64,000 bases of DNA from Reticulascus tulasneorum (taxonomy: Eukaryota > Ascomycota > Sordariomycetes > Glomerellales > Reticulascaceae). A program made the translations under genes and the position numbers. Below, one piece after another: positions 1 through 12,099 of this stretch (positions are counted from its first letter, which is position 1; each line of letters starts with the position of its first letter). The DNA is taken from positions 2,480,001-2,544,000 of the forward strand of contig LSAX01000003.1 in the NCBI GenBank assembly GCA_001557505.1, written 5' to 3'. The notes under the pieces were generated by a model, which worked only from the letters and a program-made list of their open reading frames with translations, did no database searches and was not told where the DNA came from.

Positions 1-253
1 TATCCTCGGCATTGATACGGTCGTCCTGTGACGTCGCCCACCCCACTAACAGGGGAAAAGTTCTTTGACAACACCCCGATCTGACCCATGAGTCAAGCAT
101 CGCGAGAAGAACCAGGAAAAGCATCAACCAGGTCACGACTGCGAGTGAGAGTCGGAACTCTAGAGCTCTCAGCCTCTGCCGTGCAGACCGACTAGACGCC
201 GAGGCATTCGCTCCCACTTCGCCCCACGCCTTCGAGGACTATCCGACGGCGAC

Positions 254-1858
254 ATGGTTCGATCTATTGTCCTCTTGGGGGGCAATTCTCACCCCGAGTT
301 GGTCGACAACATATGCAGCTTCCTCGGCATTGCACCGTGCAATCGGATTCTCTCCAAGTTCTCCGTCGGAGAGAGTCGTTGCGAAATCCAGGACTCGGTG
401 CGTGGTAAAGATGTGTTCATCGTCCAGACTGCCAGTGGTTCTGTCAACGATCATCTGATGGATCTTTGCATTATGATTTCTGCTTGCAAGATGGGATCAG
501 CAAAGAGAGTCACCGTTGGTATGTCGAGCCGTTCCCAGCCTGTACAGTCTTTTCAAACTGACGCGCTATATCATCTAGTCTTGCCACTCTTTCCCTATTC
601 CCGCCAGCCAGATGTGCCGTACAACCGAGTTGGGGCGCCGCTCTCAAAACCCTCGTCTGATGTCCGTAAGAAGGACTATACGTTCGAGAGCGTGCCCGCG
701 ACGCCGGGCCCAGGTGTTCCCCAGAGTCTTGGCCTTACCAATGGCATGGATGGCCTCAGTTTGAAACTCGGCAAGGCGTCCGTGGCGCAGAATGGCGTCA
801 ACGGGATAAATGGCGACAGCTACTTCAGAAAATCCGATAACCCTAACAGTCCCACCACGAATGGTCGGCTTCACCACGACGGTGCAGTCTCGTTACAACG
901 CAGCTTCACAACACACGATTATGAGAACCAGAACCACATTAAATCCTTCCAGTCGCGGCCAGGTTACAAGCAATGGGTCGCCCAAGCCGGGACCCTCGTT
1001 GCAGATCTCTTGACGTGCGCTGGCGCTGATCATGTAGTACGTATTTCGGCCGTGACCATCTGCAAACAGACCCCCTTGCTAGGACAAATACTAACGAAAA
1101 CATAGATCACAGTACGTAACTCCCGGAGCTGTATTGTCCCTTTAGGTTAGGCACATGAGAATTGGCCCGCTGTAGATTCCCCTGAGACAAGTCATTGGCT
1201 TGCGGCCTTTGACCATCTCTGCATTTACCCCCCCTGTTGACCTTGCCTTTGCAAGTACTGACTCCCGCAGATGGATCTCCACGACGCACAATACCAAGGA
1301 TTCTTCGACGTTCCTGTGGACAACTTGTACGGGAAGCCACTTTTGCAGAGATATATTCAACAGAACATTCCGGACTATAAGGAGGCCGTCATCATCAGCC
1401 CTGATGCTGGAGGAGCGAAGCGCGCTACCGCTATTGCCGACAGCCTTCATATGCCCTTCGCATTGATCCATAAGGAACGCCGGCGCACGAAGTATACCGA
1501 ACACCGAAACGCCAGTATGATGCTTGTGGGAGACGTCAAGGGCAAAACGTGCATCCTAATCGACGATCTGATCGATACAGGCAACACCATCGGGAGAGCG
1601 GCAAAACTGTTGAAGAACGAAGGCGCCACGGCCATATACGCGCTTCTTACCCATGGTATCCTAAGTGGAGATGCCATCCCTCGCATGATCGCCTCAGACA
1701 TAGACAAACTTGTGGTCACGAATTCTGTACCTCAAGCAGAGCATCAAAGACTCTTAGGATCCAAGCTCCATGTCCTCGACATTTCGCAAATCGTCGCTGA
1801 ATCTATACGTCGCGTTCATCACGGCGAGTCTCTCAGTGTGCTATTCCAGCACAACTAA
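254..1858 (+). CDS. prs5: Ribose-phosphate pyrophosphokinase, PRS5-type
   Basis: Makes PRPP from ribose-5-phosphate and ATP for nucleotide, histidine and tryptophan synthesis in the cytosol. I place exons at 254-518, 579-1036, 1106-1111 and 1271-1858, giving 438 residues. Removing intron 519-578 restores [15 protein letters not shown]. The third exon is only 6 nt and supplies Ile-Thr between GADHV and [10 protein letters not shown], a segment conserved in all PRPP synthetases. The PRPP-binding stretch [10 protein letters not shown] and the C-terminal GESLSVLF motif are present. About 100 extra residues (roughly 114-216, with a YTFES motif) interrupt the ATP loop, as the first insertion does in yeast Prs5. 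The second yeast Prs5 insertion, after KERR, is absent. Yeast Prs5 works in hetero-complexes with other Prs subunits, so the same is inferred here. Confidence 0.93.
1106..1111 (+). other. 6-nt microexon (exon 3 of PRS5)
   Basis: Six bases (ATC ACA) lie between an acceptor, catag at 1101-1105 with branch-like ctaac at 1091-1095, and a donor gtacgt at 1112. They encode Ile-Thr in phase 0. Skipping them would join GADHV directly to MDLH and delete two conserved residues of the PRPP-synthetase fold. The exon is inferred from splice sites and family conservation. Confidence 0.8.
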
Positions 1859-3027
1859 ACATTTTAAAAAATGGCGTTCGAAACTTGATTTGCGCATTGG
1901 GTGGTTCAGTTAAACCACAAAGTATTTATTTTTCAGGGCTTTGCATCAGCTGTTGCCTTGCGGTATTCCCACCCAGGGAATCTCCACTGGCATTTTCTCA
2001 ATTGGAGTTCGTCGTCTGGATATCATTTGCTAGAGGTCTTGCTTCCAAGGACACACAGCCAAACTCGGCATTCTGGCATGGCTGAACATACGTGGGTTGG
2101 TTCTCTTACGAACGCTGGCGGTTACCGAACACTGCCACTTGCTATACACCTATACATATACATTCCCTTGATGTGTGGTTCTTCAACGATGGCTTACCGG
2201 TTTGATGGGGAAAATACGGTGGCTATGTGAAGTAACCTCAATCTATCGTAGATCTCAACTGGACCGAAGATTCAATCTCGTCCTTCGTAAATATTGTGAC
2301 GAAAGAATAAAATAAAAAATAGCCCTGTATACTGAACCTCTGTCCGTCGATTCTTTGATGCCGTGATGATGTGATGCTGCCAATACAATGTTCATTCAGG
2401 GCGTCGATCTTCCTCTCCTAATTAGCATTGCTCTTGATACAGATACTTGGTTGTTAGTCATCCTGTTATATTGTAATACCATCTTCCCTAGGCTTCTACA
2501 ATGTCTTGTACTATGCGTTCAAGAATGTGTACAGCGTTGGAATGTGCCCTCCTTACCATCTGCGACTATTTTGCTAGGTGAGAGACTTCTCCATGCCGAA
2601 GGCAACAAAGGCAAAGCATGATATCATCGCAGATTGTTTGGCATTCTTTATTCGTTTGCTACCCTATCCGTTCCATGCTTCCGATGAACATTCATTTCCC
2701 CTGCCAACATAGACTCGAACAGCAACAGGTCTGTCCGGAGACGTAAATGACCCTTGACTCCAAAACTTCCTCCTGTGTAAGCTCATTCCATTACCACCCT
2801 GAGCTTGACAGCAACTAAAGTACAAGCTTTCGCTAGTCTCTCCTTTGCTTGCAATTCTCTGCATCGATGACGATAGCAAGCTGTCCATGCAATTCGATGG
2901 AGACCTTTCCATTACCCCCTTACCCCACACTTCACACATCCCATGTCAAGTTGATGGCGTCATTTGTTCATGATGCTGTGATATTCCGAACACGCTTTGG
3001 TAGTGCTCGTTTGCCCATACTGAGATC
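1859..3027. other. Intergenic, between convergent 3' ends
   Basis: About 1.2 kb between the stop codons of PRS5 and the PARP/E2 gene. It presumably holds both 3' UTRs. A-rich stretches with AATAAA-like words at about 2306-2322 may be polyadenylation signals. Short open frames here have no recognisable content. Confidence 0.6.
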
Positions 3028-6000
3028 TCAGAGTGCAAGCGCGGTCTGATCCAGATCTGGGGGAATCTGCCAACCGTGGGCACGGGCGGCACGTTTATAG
3101 GCCTCGAGAGCCTCGCCGATTGAATAGTCGGCCCCAAAGCCACGCAGGTCGCCCTTGAGGCGAGCCGGGAATGGCTCCAGGTTGCATAGGGCCATTCGAA
3201 CCTGCATCAAGACACTTTCCATGCTATTTGCCGGGCTCCAACCACTGTTTGTCAGGAGTTCCATGCACATTGCCCCGCCCGCAGTGACATGCCCACCGCC
3301 TCTCTCCGCGTATGGTAAGAATCGCGGACGGATGACCCGAACAAATGGAGGCGACATAGGGTACTGTCTACCAAAGCGAACTTCGAGAACAATGCTGGTG
3401 ACGTTATATCGCAGCATATCTTGCGTAAGGGGAAGGGACTCTTCGAAACTATGTAGCTCCACGATCCATTGGAACATGTTGGTGATGCTCTCGAAATCAA
3501 TGTACCAGCCCAGCTCCTGAACCGGTGTCTGTGATTGGGTCCTTTGGAGCCGGCGAAGCTCTCTGCTCAATACTCCCAGGCCTTGATCATCTGCCCATGT
3601 CGGAGGCGAGAGCTTGGGTAGTGCATCCACATTCAGCATGCCTGGACGGAATGTCGTCTTGGTTGGGTCATATGAACTTGGCGTCATGGGGCTATTCGGC
3701 TCTCTGATAATCATTAGCAAGGTTCGCATCACAGCGCAGTCGCTCGGAGATTCTCCATACATGGTGGAGGTTGCTGTTTCCACGCTAGACCAACGGTTGG
3801 CTCGTCCTATTTGTACTTGCTCGGGATGTTGAAATTCCAGCAGCATATTGAAATCGTCTTTCTCATCGGAACTGTCTTGTTCCACGGCGATAGAGCTCCT
3901 CAACAAGGATTCTGAAAGTTGTATTTGACGAGAACGTGTTACAGGGAGCGCTGCGATTGGTACTTCGATCTGTTGGCTTGATGGGCCGAAGATTCTGCGA
4001 CTCGGATCCTGGGACACATATCTAGTGACGACACTTTGCGTGGCATTTTTTGAGCCAGTGGCAGAGGAAACATCGTCAGCTGCCTTTTGCTTTTGAACGA
4101 ACAGATATCTGCATTTAATCCAGTCGGGTTCGTTAACCACGTAGTGTGGAGATGTGCTGACGAATTTGTCAACCCGGTTGAGTATCTCGCACAAGCCGAT
4201 CGCTGAATTTATCTTCAGCTCAGAACCTGGCCATGACGTAGAGGCAGGATATAACTGCAATGTGTTAGTTCGCATTTGATTAAGTCATATCTGCTCACTG
4301 ACCTGTGTGCCATATCCTGAATATCCAATGCTCGTGGTCCAATGCGGGCTGAAATATACACCGTTTCCGTATGCCCGCCCATTCTGAATCACTTTGTCGT
4401 CTAGGCCAGTGCGAATTATGCTGTGCCAGTTTCCCAAATTACTGCCATGCCATGCGAAGATGGTGGGACACGTCTTGGGAGGGGCATACTGCTTCAGCTG
4501 TTCGTTAAATCTCTGTTCTTTCTCTGGGGAACCCTGCGCAAATCGAAACTGCATCCAGCTATCGTCCAAGCCTGAGACTTTCTCGTGTTCCCTGTCATGC
4601 AGATTGTCCAGTTTTAATGCGTCAGTTTCTGCCGGGGCATCTAGCTGAACGATAAAGGATCGATTCGAGGCAACAATCCATCTAAGAAGGGACATCGCAG
4701 AATCGGAGATCCTGCTGAACTTGCTCAAAGGGGACCCTCTATGCTTCAGTAAGTATTCCCGCATGTCTCGAATCGAAGGCAAAGTCTGAAGAATTGCAAT
4801 CAGAGCTTCTGATCGAGCTGCCGTATTGTCTTCTGCCATGTCATCAAAGTCACGCTCGTAAAGAAACATATCAGCAGGTTTCCCCTCTTCGCCGCCCCGA
4901 TCGTTTGTACCGGCTGCTGGATCGCCTGGGTTTGGCTGGACAGGATTGGATAGAACGGGGTATTTCTGATGTGAACTTATAACTTCGAACTCGACGGATA
5001 CGATGTTGTCAATCTTGGCGGCGCTTTTGATACGGCAATGATGGTGTACCTGATCTACCTCAAATGTTAGCATAGAGAAGGCTCCAACGGAACTCTCAAG
5101 AAGGCCACTACGCACCTCGAGCGCCCCCACGTGTGTCCATGGGGGGTATAATTAGGACAACTACTTCCCCAGTCCGTAGATTTCTCTCGTCAGGCTGGGT
5201 GATCATGAGTCTTCCTTCGTTAAGTTGAGCTTGAGTTCTGATCGGCACACCAAGCAACGTCGGATCCGCATCGACTGGCCAGTCAATTGTTGTGAGAGGC
5301 ACCATCAAGTGAATACCTTTTGGGTACTCTCGCAGTTTATTGTTTCGCAACGCTGCATAACAGAAGCTGACCAATACGTCGACTACGTAAGGCTGGCTGA
5401 TTATCTCGTGCTCGATACTTGGACCGAAGGCGTAGTTAATAAGCTGAAACAGGCAAAGCGGATTGTTACAGACAAATGGCTTGATAGCCTGAAAGCCCGT
5501 GCCTGATTTCTGATGGCAAACCATGCAGTATTGTGTGCTCTTAACAAAGTAACGCAAAGCAAACTGAATTGCAATCAATGAAATGCTAGGCTTATGAGTG
5601 TCACACCGCACATAGTCTTGGTTCAGAAGTTTGGGAGCTGTGTCTGATAACAGATCCTCGTCGTCCGGGACACGATCTTCCTGTACTTCCTTGGAGATCT
5701 TCTCTCTGATGTGGCTATTGTTCGCCTCCTCCTTTCGCCTGTTAATTGCTCCATCCCAGGATAGATGGCGGTTGAGTCGTGTTTTGAGAAGACATGCAAA
5801 CTCATCTCGCATGAACCGGTCAATCGAGTTGGACATGTATAGCGGCATAAAGCTCCCATGCTCTGCCCAAATACTTTCTGAATCATTAGACCCTGTGGTG
5901 CTAAGTTTGCTGTCGATTGGGCCATCAATATTGGTCGACAAGGCAGCTGTTGCCGATGAAAGAGTGGGTTTGAATCTAGCACACTTGCCAAATCGAAATT

Positions 6001-6373
6001 GCATGGTGTTGTGCGCTCTTGGGGGAATGTTGATGAATTGCTCCAGAGGGGGGTAGCCGTTGTTGACTCTGAAAAGGAGAACCAGAAAATCGGTTTCCTT
6101 CATATCCCAGGTATCCAGGGTCTCTTCTGAGACACATAGCTTGTCAACCATTATAGAGAGGGAAAAGATATAGTCGCCGCCATCGTGATCCATATCCGTC
6201 AGTAAACCAACTTCGAAGCCTGCTTTTTTTGCCTTCTGAAGATCCTCAATAAACCGGGGTGAGATCGCTGTGCCAGTGCTCGTAGAACCTTTGGGAAGTG
6301 TGCGCTGTTGTTCAGGACCCAGACCAAAGATGCTGTGGTCATCCATGTCGGAGTCATATTCTTCGTCTTCTTC

Positions 6374-6408
<35 letters not shown>

Positions 6409-6862
6409 GTTCATCTTCTTCTCCCTCTGCGCCAGCCCAGTCACCGGCGTCCATCATTTCAGTATCATCACTCAAATGTGAAGGCTCAAGTGCAGCGGTT
6501 AGAGTCTCTGACGCAAGGAGAATGGTATCTGCGACTGTCTTTCCAACTGTCAAGCCTGACAGGTTTCCAATAGCCTCCTCGATGGCTGGCGGTAGATTTT
6601 CGCATTCTGTGAAAACTAGAAAGCTAGAAGCCCTTGGATAATCATCCAATCCTATGGGGAATCAGAACAGTGGCCCGTAGAGATATGGTCAGGATAACAT
6701 ACTAGCAGCGGCAATCTGAATCGCAACTGGCGAGTGAAGGCTTTCGTGCGAGAACATGAAGTCTACCTGCCCTTCATCATTGCCTTTTTTGATGCTTGAG
6801 ACTCGATCGATGGTTTGGGTGATGGCAGTGGCCACATCTCGGTTGAATGTTTTCCATGTCAT
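3028..6862 (-). CDS. PARP catalytic domain fused to UBE2Q-like E2 domain
   Basis: Four exons (6862-6703, 6651-5116, 5054-4303, 4254-3028) give 1224 residues, and all three junctions restore frame. The N-terminus has an unassigned region, an acidic Asp/Glu run near residues 131-152, and a CxxC...C(x4)C cluster near residues 429-449. The ART/PARP domain has WHGS (His about 768) and GNGVYFS (Tyr about 799). I do not see a convincing third-position Glu, so mono-ADP-ribosylation is more likely than polymer formation. The C-terminus is a UBC fold ending in GGAMCMELLTNSGWSP, with the catalytic Cys near 1146. It lacks an HPN motif and closely resembles UBE2Q. PARP-UBC fusions are known in filamentous fungi. 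Substrates are unknown. The first ATG (6862) opens a 53-codon exon. Confidence 0.88.
6376..6406. repeat. (CAT)n / (ATG)n trinucleotide microsatellite inside coding sequence
   Basis: About ten CAT units on the plus strand read as a GAT (Asp) run on the minus strand, within the acidic segment of the PARP/E2 fusion. Flanking TTC/CTT units extend it as Glu codons. Length polymorphism would change the Asp tract without shifting frame. Confidence 0.9.
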
Positions 6863-8955
6863 CTTGCTTTGATCAAGAGAGCGCCGTGGTATGTTGGTTG
6901 GCTGAACCTATCCGTTGAGAGGAAGGCTGATGTTGAAGTGATACGAACACCGCCAGAGCTCAAAGATTTGAATCAGCAATTTAATGAACGGGGCAGCGCG
7001 GGCGGGAAGAGTTGGAGGCCGCTCCTTTGGGTTTCCTGAATTATGTTTCTCATATGTTTACCAGTGAGTGCTGATGGCTGATGAGCATAGCCAACTTTTA
7101 TATCCCGGGGGTGATGGTGAGGTCAGGATCGTGGGGCTGAGAGCAGCAGAAAGAAGCCCGATGATGTGGGAAGACCGAAGGGTGATGTTCCAGCAGCTTC
7201 TGATGGGGATCTGATGGTATCGGCTCAGTTCTACCACTTGATGGGTTTCAGTGGTGCATCGTCTGCCTTTGCGAGTGAAAGGAGATAGATGTTCCACCTC
7301 ATTCACTGTTGACATTGACCTGGTTCAGGCAACCAACCACCCGTGGTTCGCACCTACCCTGTTTATAGCCCACCTCCAAATGTTGCAGGCAGAGAGACAA
7401 GCCGGATTTGACCATGAAATATTGAAAATATGCCGATGAAAAATGAGTTTCGATTATCGGGATTCAGCTGGGGTCTGCACAAGGCAAGGCAGGTTGCGAG
7501 GAGAGACAATGGCCCACCTAAGGCTGACTGACATTCAAGGGCCAACCGGTTCTATTTAGCGGCTTCTCTCATCTGTTTTCCAGAATCCCAAAGGGAAAGA
7601 GAGAGTATCGTTCGTTAGCAGGCTACTGGTGAGTTCCAAGTTAGGCGATCACGTTACACAGGTTTGTGGACGGTGTCGCCTAGCATTCGCCAGATGCTGC
7701 AGCCGGGGGCTGAGTCAAAAGTACATCTTACTTTGTGGAGGTGAGACGAGGCGAGACGACACATGTACGATTGTATGCCGTCTAGCATATCAGCACCACA
7801 CAAAATTCAACCAAAGCCAACGACAAAGCAATCAGTGCTAAGAATGAAGCACGAAATGCATGCGAGAGGGCGAGATATGACAATCAAGAAGACGACGCGA
7901 CTCTGAACCTAAGAGGCACTTGACTAAGCCACTAGCTGGGTTAGGTACTACCGCACTGCACACAGCGTAGACACGAAGGAATTGCAGGGTGACTGAAGTT
8001 GAGTTTGGGAGAGACTTTCGCATGGTCAAGCATGGTGACAAACCTCAAGCGCTTACTACTACATTGATCTACTTTATTATCAGCATCTATTGGCGCAACG
8101 AGGTGGCACGCATCCTCCTGCATGGCAGGATAGCTCCCGTGATGTGTTGGAGGAACCCCCGCCGCCCACGTACTGATCCGTCCAATGTAGTACAGGACTT
8201 TGTCCTCCTTCATCTTCAACACATAGTGGACTGCAAGACCTTCATGATACTTCACTTCCGAGTTGCTACTCAGCCATATTCATGACAGGGTAGACCAGCT
8301 GTTGGGCGCGTACGACAGATTCAGTCAACGTCTTCAACCAGAGAGAACAAATGCTGGGACAACCAAAGTTGCAGGTTTGTGATCACGCTTCGAATAACCC
8401 CATCATTGATTGCTCAACAAAGCCGCATACTGGCCAATCTATTTTACTTCTATAAACCTTCTATGATTAAAGACAAACATCTGAAAAGAGTCCGAGTGGC
8501 TGTAGTTATCGAGTCTCCTGCTTCCGGCCAAACAATGCCTAATTTATCCGGCAGATCTCTTGCCGTGGATGCTGCCCGTTCAGCAAGAAGTTGCCGAATC
8601 CGAGCCAGATCCGGAGTTGGAGTTTTGCTCCGCAGGATTAAGATCCTAATTCCTTTTCCTTCGTGTCTCCCAGGGCTCTCCCACGTCGGGATCGTTAGTT
8701 CATACCCATGGGTCACTATCGGTGGAGTGGCAGACGGGAAGATGGTTCCAGAGCCGTGGATAAAAGAATCGAGTTCCCTCTGGACATTCTCGTGTTTATT
8801 GTCTGATTGTCTCCCTCTACTCCCCACCGCCATTAAGCCCGTGATGATCCGCTGCGGCCACATTTCCTCTCCTTGTTTGTCGGCTTCCAGCACTTCACAT
8901 TGCAGCCAATAGGGATCATAGCTTCAGCTCCTGTCGCAGAACAGAATCCTTCGAC
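6863..8955. other. Intergenic, divergent promoter region
   Basis: About 2.1 kb between the start of the PARP/E2 gene and the first assignable ATG of the M13 peptidase. Open frames on both strands around 8.4-8.9 kb mirror each other and show no recognisable motif. An undetected 5' exon of the peptidase (signal peptide) may lie in the last few hundred bases. Confidence 0.5.
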
Positions 8956-11415
8956 ATGAGTGCTCCAACATCAATATGTACGACAGCTGCGTGCGTGCGA
9001 GCCGCCGAGGCTCTGCTGAGCTATATGGCACCTAACTACACGGATATAGACCCATGCACGAACTGGGATGCTTGTGAGAATCTACCGATATCATGTATTA
9101 CTGCTTGCTGACCGCTGGGATATCCTAGATATGTGCGATGGCTTCAGAGCTACCCATACACGTCGACCAGATCAAAGCGGAATTGGTGTTCTCAATGTTA
9201 TGGCCGACAACGTCACGACAACTTTGAGGGGCATCCTGGAATCGCCATATCCGGGGGAGTCGAACGTATGTTTTATCAAGGACAGAGGAGTAGCATGAAG
9301 ATTCTGACTACTGCAGCACTCGTCCTTTTCTCCAAGGAATCTTATATCAGTCGCCCTCACGACTGATGAGGAGAATTATAATATGATGAAGACATGGTAC
9401 AATTCGTGCATGGACCAAGAGGCTATCGAAAAGGAAGGGGCTGTACCTCTGGTAAAGCTGCTTGGGGAAGTTGCTAGCAAGTTTCCAATCAACGATACTT
9501 CCTACGGACAAGATGCTCTCATGGATCCGAAGGACGTTGAGAACATCAAGGAGATTCTGTTGTATCTAAACGTACTGGGAATTGCCTCGCCGCTGGTGTC
9601 TATCGGGCCTGGTACAGACGACAAGAATCCGGTGTGCATCCAAATTACTATCCATTGTGACTAGTTGCTAGCTAATGATGGCTTTAGGATGCCCAAATCA
9701 TATGGGTCACGCCTAGCGGCCAAACACTTCCATCACAGTCGATGTACAACGACACCACTGTCCTCAAGGATTACGAAGGTGCTATCTCGAAAGTACTGGC
9801 TGCTGTTTTGCCCAGTAAGCCTGCGCAGGAGGCAGCGAATTATTTGGCGGCAGGGATTGTCAAGTTGGAAACCCTATTAGCTGCTCTAGAGCCGCCTATC
9901 GAGGACCAGAACGATATTACGGTGAGACTAAGCCTATGGCAAAGTTTGACAGCATTGTACTAAGAGTGACTGCGCAGAAAGTCTACAACCTCATGACCTT
10001 AAACGACACGGCAGCCCTTGCCCCGGAATTGGGAGTGGATTATATCATTTCACACTTCGTGCCAGACAACTATACCGTCAATATGACGATAACACCATTT
10101 CCCGGATACTATGGGAATATGTCCGATGTCTTATCTGCAACCCCTCGTGACATCATTCAAGTCTATTTCCTATGGAAAGTTATCACATACTTTGAAAATT
10201 TCCTACGAATTGATGAGCTCAAGCCTCTGAGCCAGTTCTGGAATGTCCTAGGTGGCAAGGTAAGCACTGCTTGCTCATACAGTTTGGTCAATGGCACCTA
10301 ACAGTACCCCAGGGCCCAGACGATGAACCTGAACTTTGGAGAACCTGCGTTTCCTCGACCTCCAGCAGCTTGTCGTGGATCATGGGTCGATTCTTTGTCG
10401 AATCCGCTTTTTCGGAAGGCTCCAAAGAACTTGGTGACCAGATAGTACTCGAACTCAGGCAGGAATTCTCTGCAAGATTCAAAGCCTCAGAATGGATGGA
10501 GGATGTTGTCAAACAAGAAGCCATAGCCAAAGTCAACAAGCTAATCCAGAAGATCGGATACCCAGAGGTGGTATGTGGAAGACTCCCACCACACCCTCAG
10601 TGTCGTCAACTAATATCCTGCAGTCACCGAATACCATGGATCCACAGTCTTTGAAAGATTGGTACGCCGGCTTCGAGATCAGTGATCACTGGGTAAGCAA
10701 TAGACTTGCACAATCAAAATGGTCGAACGCCGAGCAGTGGGCAGATCTAGCCAAGCCTGTGGACAAGAACAAGTGGTTTATGGCGCCTCAGGTGATCAAC
10801 GCCTACTACAGCCCGTCCCAGAACGAAATCGCGTTTCCAGCCGCGATCATGCAGTTCCCTATTTTCGACGTTGCACTGCCACCGTACGTCAACTACGGTG
10901 ATTTCGGATCTATTGTAGGCCATGAGATGTCCCATGGATTTGATCAAATCGGGAGGGAGTATGACCAAAACGGCGTTTTACGAGATTGGTGGACCGACTT
11001 GACATCAGCAGAGTTTGACAAGCGTGCCGGATGTTTCGTGCAGCAATTCGAGAACTACACCGTGACAGATGCCAGTGGGAAGGTACACCACGGCAATGGG
11101 AGACTCGCATTGGGGGAAAACATTGCAGACTCGGGCGGAGTGGCCGTGGCCCACGCAGCGTGGAAGAAGCGTCAGGCTCAAACTCCTGATCAAGGGCTCC
11201 CCGGACTCGAAAAGTTTACCAACGACCAACTGTTCTTCATGTTCAAGACGCCCGCCTTCTGTGGCAAGAATCTGGTGGAATATGATATTTCGCTTCTGGA
11301 GACTAATGCTCATCCGCCGGACTCGTACAGGACAGCTGCTCCATTGCTCAACTCCAGGGCTTGGCGAGAGGCTTTCAACTGCCCGGTCAAGGAGCCTACT
11401 TGCGAGTTGTGGTGA
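8956..11415 (+). CDS. M13 (neprilysin-family) zinc metallopeptidase
   Basis: Seven exons (8956-9073, 9129-9265, 9317-9631, 9688-9921, 9978-10259, 10313-10570, 10624-11415) give 711 residues in continuous frame. The zinc site is VGHEMSHGFD (His 548, Glu 549, His 552) with third ligand and partner in GENIADSGG (Glu 613, Asp 617). The substrate-binding NAYY is at 507-510, and paired cysteines and several N-glycosylation sequons fit a secreted or membrane-anchored ectoenzyme. The usual HExTH carries Ser for Thr, and the usual aromatic-Trp-Cys stretch near the C-terminus reads TPAFCGKN. The model starts at CTTAACV with no signal peptide or membrane anchor, unlike most relatives, so a 5' exon is probably missing. 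It cleaves peptides; the substrate is unknown. Confidence 0.88.
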
Positions 11416-12099
11416 GGCGAACTGCTTAAATAGTAGCTTGCGAGGAGGTCATTCATTCTGACAAAGACCGTAGGATGGTGGCATTCTACATGCCTCTATT
11501 TTGCGGTTGTAACCCATAATATAATCTAACATTTAAAGCACCATACATCCAATCTAATAATGAAGCCGTACTTGTTGTAATATGGATATGGAGATGTCAG
11601 GAGCACGGAGTTAAAAAGGCTTGATTGCTGTTCATTAATCTGGTCAATTTGCTACATAAGTTGGCACTCTACGGAACAGTTTGATAGATACTCACTATTA
11701 CAAGTATGCGATGTTTGTTAATAGTACGAAGCCCACTGGTGATGCCATGGGATGTTCCCGTGAGAGTCATGGTGCTGTTAAACGACATGGTTGATGTTAT
11801 CACAGCGAGCAGTGCGGCACTAATAATTCTCAAGGGAGCCTGTAGTGACCCCACTACTAGCAAATTACAGTGGGTTCATTCTACGTTTCTTGCTCATCGG
11901 AGAACCCCCTCTCACTCAGCTTATCGATAACTACTTGTAATATGACAACGCAGGAACTTTGACTGAGTTCCAAATATGCATCTACACCTGGGGATATGTT
12001 CTGCTTAACAAGTCTGCCTTGAAAACCAACGATATTGACGAGTCTGTGCTTCTTTTAAGGCTCTAGACTCAGCGAGCTCCTCTCGTTTCACATTGCGAA
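11416..12099. other. Intergenic, tandem genes
   Basis: About 680 bp between the M13 peptidase stop and the COG7-like start, holding the 3' UTR of the first and the promoter of the second. It is AT-rich around 11510-11720. No gene or repeat was recognised. Confidence 0.6.

Noticed and set aside
1885..2230. Short frames downstream of PRS5
   Set aside because: They have no family resemblance, and their position suits a 3' UTR.
6199..6641. Open frames with poly-Met, poly-Ser or poly-His runs
   Set aside because: They are the CAT/GAT microsatellite read in other frames of the PARP/E2 gene.
8379..8912. 177-codon plus-strand and 147-codon minus-strand frames over the same DNA
   Set aside because: They mirror each other, show no recognisable motif, and sit in a divergent intergenic region.
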